A stretch of 11,966 nucleotides of DNA. It comes from Candidatus Peregrinibacteria bacterium (GTDB lineage Bacteria; Patescibacteriota; Gracilibacteria; Peribacterales; Peribacteraceae). The stretch spans positions 1 through 11,966 of the forward strand of contig JABJGX010000001.1 in assembly GCA_018662075.1 (NCBI GenBank), in the 5' to 3' direction. The notes beneath the pieces are model-generated. The model saw only the letters and a list, made by a program, of their open reading frames with translations, was not told the DNA's origin and made no database searches. The stretch's first letter is position 1. Every line of letters begins with the position of its first letter. A program made the position numbers and the translations under genes. Positions 6,722 through 11,966 of the stretch are shown here, piece by piece.

Positions 6722-7260
6722 GACCTGGTAGTTATATCGCGTTCTATGTTAACACTGTCCCCTGCCTTGAGTGTGCCAAAGGTGGTATTTTCTCGTGTAT
6801 GAGGAATAAGGGCAACTGATAGTTCGTCTCTTTCTATTGAAGCAATAGTAAGGGATACTCCTTCGATGGCAATTGATCCTTTTCGTACACAAAATTTGAT
6901 CAACTCTTTTGGCATCCGAATAACAAGTTCTCCATTTTCATTTGAAATAACCTCCGCCGTTCCCTCAACGTGACCCTGCACAATATGCCCATCAAGCCTT
7001 TGGTCTGCCCGCACTGAACGTTCGAGGTTTACATTGTCCCCTTCTTTTAATGAGTCGAGGTTCGTGACGTTCCAGGTCTCCTCTACGACGTTAAACTCTA
7101 GTTCAGTGTTGTTCATTTTTACAACACTCAAACACACTCCAGACACCGAAATACTGCTTCCAATGACAATATCATCAAATATCTCTGGCCTCTCTATTAT
7201 AAGGAGGTCATCAGTCTTCCTCTTTGTAAGTGCCGTTGCCTCGATGATTCCTGTGAACAT
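6718..7260 (-). CDS. ribE: Riboflavin synthase (lumazine dismutase), short C-terminus
   Basis: 180 aa; the usual length is about 200-220. It dismutates two 6,7-dimethyl-8-ribityllumazine molecules to riboflavin and the ribitylamino-uracil. Two lumazine-binding (Lum_binding) repeats are visible: an N-terminal barrel, MFTGIIE at 1-7 and GVCLSV around 41-46, and a C-terminal barrel starting at DGHIVQGHVEG (about 90-100) with EGVSLTI. The conserved Cys of GVCL and the His of GHIVQGHV are present. The protein ends at NIERDITTRS, where homologues continue for about 20 residues into a C-terminal helix used in trimer contacts; that helix appears to be missing. The stop overlaps the ribH start by 4 nt. 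The start ATG is fixed by the family N-terminus MFTGIIE. There is no Shine-Dalgarno; a TACAAT ends 6 nt upstream. Confidence 0.95.
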   Translation of the reverse strand: MFTGIIEATALTKRKTDDLLIIERPEIFDDIVIGSSISVSGVCLSVVKMNNTELEFNVVEETWNVTNLDSLKEGDNVNLERSVRADQRLDGHIVQGHVEGTAEVISNENGELVIRMPKELIKFCVRKGSIAIEGVSLTIASIERDELSVALIPHTRENTTFGTLKAGDSVNIERDITTRS

Positions 7261-7266
7261 AGTGGT

Positions 7267-7272
7267 ATTGTA
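7267..7272 (-). promoter_or_regulatory. Putative -10 box for leaderless ribE-ribH transcript
   Basis: TACAAT on the minus strand (7272-7267) ends 6 nt before the ribE ATG, predicting transcription start at the start codon itself. No Shine-Dalgarno or recognisable -35 is present. The gap also lacks room for an FMN riboswitch downstream of this start. Confidence 0.45.
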
Positions 7273-7329
7273 TACAGATTCAGCCTATAACCCTAGACAG
7301 AACGCATTAATCTTGCTAAACTTCGTTGT

Positions 7330-7361
7330 CGGTGACCCGCACGAGCGGGCAGCCGTTTTTT
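7330..7361 (+). terminator. Hairpin plus T-run in the uvrA upstream region (possible attenuator)
   Basis: On the plus strand CGGT, a 2x2 internal loop, then CCCGC-ACGA-GCGGG and closing GCCG form a GC-rich stem (7330-7355), followed at once by six T (7356-7361). This is the form of an intrinsic terminator pointing toward uvrA, with the T-run ending 20 nt before its ATG. No plus-strand gene lies upstream in this gap. A TATAAC at 7285-7290 could start a short RNA of about 65 nt that ends here. On the minus strand there is no T-run, so it does not serve ribE. Confidence 0.6.
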
Positions 7362-7362
7362 G

Positions 7363-7370
7363 TATATTCT
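7363..7370 (+). promoter_or_regulatory. Candidate -10 region directly upstream of uvrA
   Basis: TATATT (7363-7368) or TATTCT (7365-7370) lies 11-13 nt before the uvrA ATG, downstream of the hairpin. It would give a leader of about 5 nt with no Shine-Dalgarno. No -35 is evident. If used, it would bypass the upstream terminator. Confidence 0.35.
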
Positions 7371-7381
7371 AAAAAACTTCT

Positions 7382-10285
7382 ATGGATAAGATCATCGTTA
7401 AAGGCGCAAAGATGCATAACCTTAAAAATATTGATGTAGAGATTCCACGAAATCAACTGACGGTCGTCACCGGTCTTTCTGGTTCTGGAAAATCGTCTTT
7501 GGCGTTTGATACGATCTTTGCAGAGGGACAGAGAAGGTACGTCGAGAGCTTGTCTGCATACGCAAGACAGTTCATCTCACAGATGGAGAAACCGGAGGTA
7601 GAAAGTATTGAGGGGCTTAGCCCTGCGATTTCTATCGACCAAAAAACTGCACCACGAAATCCACGTTCCACTGTTGGGACAACAACAGAAGTCTACGACT
7701 ACATGCGTTTACTTTGGTCGAAGGCAGGTACTGTGCACTGTGCGCAGTGTGATGAACCACTCACAAAGCAATCAACATCCCAGATAGTACAAATGATTGC
7801 TGATATGAAAGAAGGGACAAAAGTGTTCCTCCTCGCTCCAATAGTTAGCGGCCGTAAAGGGCAGCATGTAAAGATACTCGACTCTATTGCACGTGAAGGT
7901 TTTGTACGCACACGCATCGATGGAGAAGTAGTCACTGTTGATGAGGAGATTGTGCTAGATCCAAAGAAGTCACATGATATTGAGATTGTAGTCGACCGTA
8001 TGATTGTTCGAGACCTTGAAGCAAAAGACAACGAAACGAACCCAAATAGAACACGCTTGGCGGACTCGGTAGAACTGTGTCTAAAGAAAGGAAATGGAAT
8101 GATGATGGTTCTTAATAGTGAGACAAAAGAAGTGCGTCAGTTCAGTGAAGATTATGTCTGTCACACTCATCCAGATAATGCGATTCCTGTTATTGAACCT
8201 CGCAGCTTCTCATTCAACTCACCACACGGTGCATGTGATGTCTGTCATGGTCTTGGTTCTATTTTGCAGGTTGATGAAGCGAGTGTTATTCCAAACCCGA
8301 AGCTCTCTATTGCAGAAGGTGCCATTCACCCATGGACAACGTCTGCAAGTCGCATGGGCTTTATGATGCGCATTCTAGAGGCACTTGCTGAAAAGAAAGG
8401 AATCAATACGAATAAGCCATGGAAAGACCTACCAGAAGATACGCGTAACATTATTTTAAATGGCTCTGACGATGTATTAAGTGTGAATTTTGATACAAAT
8501 AAGTTTGATGGTGCATACCAAACTACCTACGAAGGAGTGATTCCAAACCTGCAGCGGCGTCACAGAGAAACAGAGTCGAGCTACATGCGAACACAGATAG
8601 AGGCATACATGCTAGAGCTTCCATGTAGTGGATGTGACGGAAAGAGACTTAAAAGAGAGATCCTCGGTGTCCTTCTTGGGAAGCAGAATATTGTTGATGC
8701 GACAGAGATGAGTATCGACGAAGCTCGCCAGTTTTTTGTGGCGCTTACGCCAAAGGCGGATAGGCCAGATGGTGCAAAGGCTGCAAAGGGAATCGATGAG
8801 CTGACAACATACGAGTATACTATTGTAAAGAAGGTTCTTAAGGAGATTGTCGCAAGGCTCAGTTTTTTGGAAAACGTAGGACTGACATACCTCACGTTAT
8901 CTCGAAGTGCAGCAACCCTTTCTGGTGGAGAGGCACAACGTATCAGACTCGCAACGCAGATTGGTTCTGCACTTCAGGGAGTGCTCTATGTTTTGGATGA
9001 ACCAAGTATCGGGCTACACCAACGGGATAATGCAAAGCTTATTCAGATGATGACAGAGCTCCGAGACCTCGGTAATACTGTCATTGTTGTAGAGCACGAT
9101 GAAGAAACTATTCAGGCTGCAGACTACCTTCTCGAAATCGGCCCAGGTGCTGGTAAATACGGAGGGCAAGTGATGGCACAAGGATCGCCTGCTGACCTGA
9201 TTAAAAACAAAGACTCTGTCACTGGTCAGTACCTGAGTGGTGCGAAGTCTATCGAGATTCCAGCAGAGCGACGTAAGGGAAATGGAAAGTTTATTCAGAT
9301 TAAAGATGCGCACCACCATAACCTGCAGCACATCGATGTCGACTTCCCTCTTGGAACATTTATTGGAATTACAGGAGTGTCTGGCTCCGGAAAGTCGAGT
9401 TTGATCCACGGGATCCTCGGACCAGAGTTACAGTCTGTACTGAACAAAGCAAAGACAAAGCCACAAGATGTTGGTTCTATCTCTGGTCTTGAGCACTTGG
9501 ATAAAGCAATTGTTATCGACCAGTCCGCAATCGGGCGTACTCCACGTAGTAACCCCGCTACCTACACAGGTGTCTTTACAGACGTTCGTGACCTCTTTTC
9601 TACAACGCCCGAGTCTAAACTTCGAGGGTACAAAGCAGGCCGCTTTAGCTTCAACGTAAAAGGAGGTCGTTGTGAGGGATGTGAAGGAGATGGTCTCAAA
9701 AGAATCGAAATGCACTTCTTGCCAGATGTCTTCGTGACCTGTGAACAGTGTAAAGGACGTCGCTATAACAGAGAGACCCTTGAAGTTACCTACAAAGGAA
9801 AGACTGTTGCAGATGTTCTGGAAATGACTATTAACGAAGCATTAGAGTTCTTTACAGCTATCCCTTCTATCAACAAGAAGCTTCAAACACTAGTTGATGT
9901 TGGTCTTGGGTATATTCACCTTGGACAAAGTGCAACGACGCTTTCTGGAGGAGAAGCACAACGTGTAAAGCTCGCAACAGAGCTCACCAAGCGTGCGACA
10001 GGAAAGACTTTCTACATTCTTGACGAACCAACGACTGGGCTTCACTTTGATGATATTGCAATGCTGCTCGGCGTCTTAAAGCGATTGGTCGACAAAGGAA
10101 ACACTGTCCTTGTTATCGAACATAACCTCGATGTTATTAAGGCTGTAGACCATGTTATCGACATTGGACCAGAAGGTGGCTCTGGTGGAGGGTATGTTCT
10201 TGCGACTGGTACTCCGGAAGAAGTTTCCGAGGTCGAGACCAGTTTCACGGGGCAGTATCTAAAGAAGATGTTGAAGAAGAGGTAG
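7382..10285 (+). CDS. uvrA: UvrABC system protein A (excinuclease ATPase subunit)
   Basis: 967 aa, normal for UvrA (about 940-970). It dimerises, scans DNA for bulky lesions and loads UvrB in nucleotide excision repair. Two ABC ATPase modules are visible. The first has Walker A GLSGSGKSS (about 31-39), signature LSGGEAQR (about 513) and Walker B YVLDEPSIGLH. The second has Walker A GVSGSGKSS (about 664-672), signature LSGGEAQR (about 854) and Walker B ILDEPTTGLH. Zinc-type cysteine pairs are C120/C123, C285/C288 with C415/C418, and C763/C766 with C787/C790, the last being the DNA-binding module GRCEGCEGDG...TCEQCKGRR. All expected motifs are intact. The ATG starts the family N-terminus (MDKIIVKGAKMHNLKNIDVE). 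It is divergent from ribE across 121 bp that contain a hairpin/T-run. The phosphoesterase gene follows after 21 nt. Confidence 0.98.
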   Translation: MDKIIVKGAKMHNLKNIDVEIPRNQLTVVTGLSGSGKSSLAFDTIFAEGQRRYVESLSAYARQFISQMEKPEVESIEGLSPAISIDQKTAPRNPRSTVGTTTEVYDYMRLLWSKAGTVHCAQCDEPLTKQSTSQIVQMIADMKEGTKVFLLAPIVSGRKGQHVKILDSIAREGFVRTRIDGEVVTVDEEIVLDPKKSHDIEIVVDRMIVRDLEAKDNETNPNRTRLADSVELCLKKGNGMMMVLNSETKEVRQFSEDYVCHTHPDNAIPVIEPRSFSFNSPHGACDVCHGLGSILQVDEASVIPNPKLSIAEGAIHPWTTSASRMGFMMRILEALAEKKGINTNKPWKDLPEDTRNIILNGSDDVLSVNFDTNKFDGAYQTTYEGVIPNLQRRHRETESSYMRTQIEAYMLELPCSGCDGKRLKREILGVLLGKQNIVDATEMSIDEARQFFVALTPKADRPDGAKAAKGIDELTTYEYTIVKKVLKEIVARLSFLENVGLTYLTLSRSAATLSGGEAQRIRLATQIGSALQGVLYVLDEPSIGLHQRDNAKLIQMMTELRDLGNTVIVVEHDEETIQAADYLLEIGPGAGKYGGQVMAQGSPADLIKNKDSVTGQYLSGAKSIEIPAERRKGNGKFIQIKDAHHHNLQHIDVDFPLGTFIGITGVSGSGKSSLIHGILGPELQSVLNKAKTKPQDVGSISGLEHLDKAIVIDQSAIGRTPRSNPATYTGVFTDVRDLFSTTPESKLRGYKAGRFSFNVKGGRCEGCEGDGLKRIEMHFLPDVFVTCEQCKGRRYNRETLEVTYKGKTVADVLEMTINEALEFFTAIPSINKKLQTLVDVGLGYIHLGQSATTLSGGEAQRVKLATELTKRATGKTFYILDEPTTGLHFDDIAMLLGVLKRLVDKGNTVLVIEHNLDVIKAVDHVIDIGPEGGSGGGYVLATGTPEEVSEVETSFTGQYLKKMLKKR

Positions 10286-10293
10286 TCCACCCC

Positions 10294-10299
10294 TACAAT
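10294..10299 (+). promoter_or_regulatory. Putative -10 box for leaderless phosphoesterase transcript
   Basis: TACAAT ends 7 nt before the phosphoesterase ATG, inside the 21-nt gap after uvrA. There is no Shine-Dalgarno in the gap. The position fits a transcript beginning at the start codon. Co-transcription with uvrA is also possible. Confidence 0.4.
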
Positions 10300-10306
10300 C
10301 GCTGCA

Positions 10307-11275
10307 ATGTTCTTACTCCAAAGCGATATTTTTCTCTGGGACTTATCAATTATCATATTGATAGTATTTCTATTCTCGGGGGCTGTCGCATGCCTGACAT
10401 GGACAAAGAGGCATCCGCACAAGCCACTACAGAAATTTCTTATTAGCATTGCAGGGCTACTAAGCGTAGTTAGTTGCTGCCTTGTCGTCTACGGGTCTTT
10501 TATAGAACCACAGATGATTACCGTGACAGAGAAAGTTATTTCTCATCCACTTAGCTCTCCGGTAAAAATTGCGGTGATCTCTGACATTCACGTCGGAGCA
10601 TACAAAGGAGAAGAATTTGTAGAGAGAGTGGTAAAACGTACCAATGCGCTACTGCCAGACATTGTTGTACTTCCTGGAGACTTTATTTTGAATCACGATT
10701 CTGATCTTAATGACTTACGCCCCCTTAAAAACCTCCGTACCACTATGGGAACATATGCTGTTCTTGGGAATCATGACGTTGGAGAGTATGAAACCCTGCT
10801 TGGGAAGCGCTACACCGGAACAGATCGAGGGGAACGCATTAGCTCTGCACTGAGCGCTCTTGGCGTTACGATGCTGCGTAATGATTCCAAAATTCTGACG
10901 CTACCACACGGAAAGATTGCGATCGCAGGGATTGATGACATCTGGACGGGGCACGCAGACCTTACCAGTGCTCTGGCCGGTATTGACCCAACGGTATATA
11001 CCGTTCTTCTTTCGCATAACCCGAGTGTCATAGACGAAGCAGAAAGCCTTGGTGCTCATCTAATAATCTCTGGTCATACACACGGAGGACAGGTCCGCAT
11101 TCCTGGGTTCGGACCACTCAGCAAACTCCCAACGAGCCTAGGCCAAGAGTATGACCAAGGAATCTTTGAAATTGATGACGATACGACCCTTGCAATAACC
11201 AGGGGAATTGGTGAAAGTAGTGCCAGAACTCGCCTTTTCGCAACTCCCGAAATCTTGTTGCTTCAAACGGAGTAA
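10307..11275 (+). CDS. Membrane-anchored calcineurin-like metallophosphoesterase (YkuE/YaeI-type)
   Basis: 322 aa. Two hydrophobic N-terminal segments (about 12-31 and 43-64) are followed by a metallophosphoesterase domain (about 86-320). The dinuclear metal motifs are complete: D93 and H95 in SDIHVG, PGDF with D125, GNHD at 154-157, H237 in LLSHNP, and H257/H259 in SGHTHGGQ. This pattern matches the YkuE/YaeI subfamily, whose members are membrane-associated phosphoesterases; related proteins (LpxG) hydrolyse UDP-diacylglucosamine, but nothing here shows lipid A synthesis. The substrate is therefore unknown, perhaps a phospholipid or nucleotide-linked envelope precursor. The catalytic domain location depends on the hairpin topology: two segments would put the N-terminus and the catalytic domain on the same side. 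The gene sits 21 nt after uvrA and 20 nt before the next lipoprotein gene. Start by position and N-terminal membrane segment; an alternative internal start is unlikely. Confidence 0.9.
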   Translation: MFLLQSDIFLWDLSIIILIVFLFSGAVACLTWTKRHPHKPLQKFLISIAGLLSVVSCCLVVYGSFIEPQMITVTEKVISHPLSSPVKIAVISDIHVGAYKGEEFVERVVKRTNALLPDIVVLPGDFILNHDSDLNDLRPLKNLRTTMGTYAVLGNHDVGEYETLLGKRYTGTDRGERISSALSALGVTMLRNDSKILTLPHGKIAIAGIDDIWTGHADLTSALAGIDPTVYTVLLSHNPSVIDEAESLGAHLIISGHTHGGQVRIPGFGPLSKLPTSLGQEYDQGIFEIDDDTTLAITRGIGESSARTRLFATPEILLLQTE

Positions 11276-11295
11276 ACACGTACTCTTTGTCGCCT

Positions 11296-11966
11296 ATGAA
11301 ACACTTCTTTTTTGCCATCTCTGTACTCACACTTACTGGTTGCTCCATCGACATGGAAGAGACCCATCCTGTTGTAGAACAAGTCTTCCTTCAGGAGGAA
11401 GCCTCTATAGAAGGTATTACATGCGTCCTTGAAGGTGGATATCCTCATATTAAAGATTTGTCGTCTGTGCAGGTTGAAATTAATATCAATGCAGCACTCG
11501 ACGCCTTCGCGAACGCTACAAAGGAAAACGTCCGCGACTGCCCAGCGAAGCTTCTAGAACTTACTGAAGACGATGCTGAAACAAGAGATACAACGAACGT
11601 ACAATACGACGTAAAGCTTCTGAATGCAGATATGTTTAGCCTGACACTTCTTACGTCACAGATGTTTGAAGGCGCTGCTCATCCGAATAACAGTATTGAA
11701 GCTTTTACGTTTAACCTAAGCACAGGACAACCAATTACTCTTGCAGAGTACTTTGCAGACACTCCTGGATATGAAGAGATTCTTGAACAGGCTATAGTTG
11801 CAGCCTTGCAGCGTGAAGACATGGACATAGACCCAGAACTCAGAAACCCTACAGAGAAGTTCTACCTAACAGTTAGCAGCCTTGTCCTTGTCGACTTGTT
11901 TGATGTGCATGCACTCAAAGGATTCGAAGTCTCTATTCCTATAAGGGAGATCGAGCTCGAGTTGAA
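11296..11966 (+). CDS. Lipoprotein with DUF4163/DUF3298 (RsiV-like) domain, 3' end outside window
   Basis: The frame stays open from ATG at 11296 to the end of the window (223 full codons). The N-terminus MKHFFFAISVLTLTGC is a lipoprotein signal with lipobox LTGC and lipidated Cys at 16. Residues about 37-110 match the DUF4163 pattern (a YPHI motif followed by EININAAL). From about residue 115, FSLTLLTSQMFEGAAHPN and the AFTFNLSTGQPITLAEYF stretch match DUF3298, the fold of the extracytoplasmic part of the anti-sigma factor RsiV and of many stand-alone lipoproteins. It should face outward on the cytoplasmic membrane. No cytoplasmic anti-sigma part is present, so a role as RsiV itself is not supported. 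It begins 20 nt after the phosphoesterase stop, with no Shine-Dalgarno; a TANNNT hexamer (TACTCT, 11281-11286) ends 9 nt before the ATG. The domain call is from motif memory; the function is unknown. Confidence 0.82.
   Translation, partial: MKHFFFAISVLTLTGCSIDMEETHPVVEQVFLQEEASIEGITCVLEGGYPHIKDLSSVQVEININAALDAFANATKENVRDCPAKLLELTEDDAETRDTTNVQYDVKLLNADMFSLTLLTSQMFEGAAHPNNSIEAFTFNLSTGQPITLAEYFADTPGYEEILEQAIVAALQREDMDIDPELRNPTEKFYLTVSSLVLVDLFDVHALKGFEVSIPIREIELEL

Noticed and set aside
7261..7381. FMN riboswitch or tRNA in the ribE-uvrA gap
   Set aside because: The gap is 121 bp and has only one hairpin/T-run on the plus strand. I see no RFN-type conserved blocks and no cloverleaf.
9014..9409. 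Minus-strand 131-aa frame within uvrA
   Set aside because: It is fully antisense to UvrA motifs, with no recognisable domain and unlikely composition.
1..11966. UGA recoded to glycine, as in Gracilibacteria
   Set aside because: ribE and ribH both end with TGA at the expected protein ends, with the ATGA overlap. All long genes lack in-frame TGA.

Overview
The window looks like a bacterial chromosome segment of moderate GC, most plausibly from an uncultivated Patescibacteria/CPR-type lineage; Peregrinibacteria-like is my best guess, at low confidence. Reasons: a very lysine/arginine-rich histone-like protein, an S-layer-homology surface protein, small lipoproteins, the end of a large repeat-type surface protein, and no sign of outer-membrane machinery. 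TGA acts as a normal stop: ribE and ribH both end in TGA, and the ribE stop overlaps the ribH start. This argues against the UGA=Gly code of Gracilibacteria and Absconditabacteria.

Layout. 1-2133 (+) is the C-terminal part of a large surface protein: beta-type repeats, a Pro/Thr linker, a long helical stalk, a CarboxypepD_reg-like domain and a C-terminal membrane anchor. It converges, with only 12 nt between stops, on a minus-strand block. Read from its 5' end, that block is ribE (7260-6718), ribH (6721-6242), an SLH protein (6192-4801), ribBA (4747-3542), an AT-rich A-tract intergenic region (3541-3241), the histone-like protein (3240-2830), a strong terminator, and an acidic-tailed lipoprotein (2733-2146). 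From 7382 the plus strand carries uvrA, a membrane-anchored metallophosphoesterase and the start of a lipoprotein with a DUF4163/DUF3298 (RsiV-like) fold that runs off the window end.

Function. Three riboflavin genes (ribE, ribH, ribBA) cover the entry reactions from GTP and ribulose-5-P and the last two steps to riboflavin. ribD, the deaminase/reductase, is absent here, and I recognise no FMN riboswitch. An S-layer-type gene sits between ribH and ribBA. uvrA supplies the damage-recognition subunit of nucleotide excision repair. Most other genes encode envelope or surface proteins.

The most unusual signal is regulatory. Several start codons (ribBA, ribE, the phosphoesterase, and more weakly both lipoproteins) have a TANNNT/TATAAT-like hexamer ending only 6-9 nt upstream and no Shine-Dalgarno, which suggests leaderless transcripts. 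uvrA is preceded by a GC-rich hairpin plus T-run, a possible leader terminator. I found no mobile element, CRISPR array, tRNA or rRNA. I do not see a clearly new multi-gene system; the candidate novelties are the leaderless promoter pattern, the architecture of the surface protein, and the seven-amino-acid histone-like protein with its tandem duplication.
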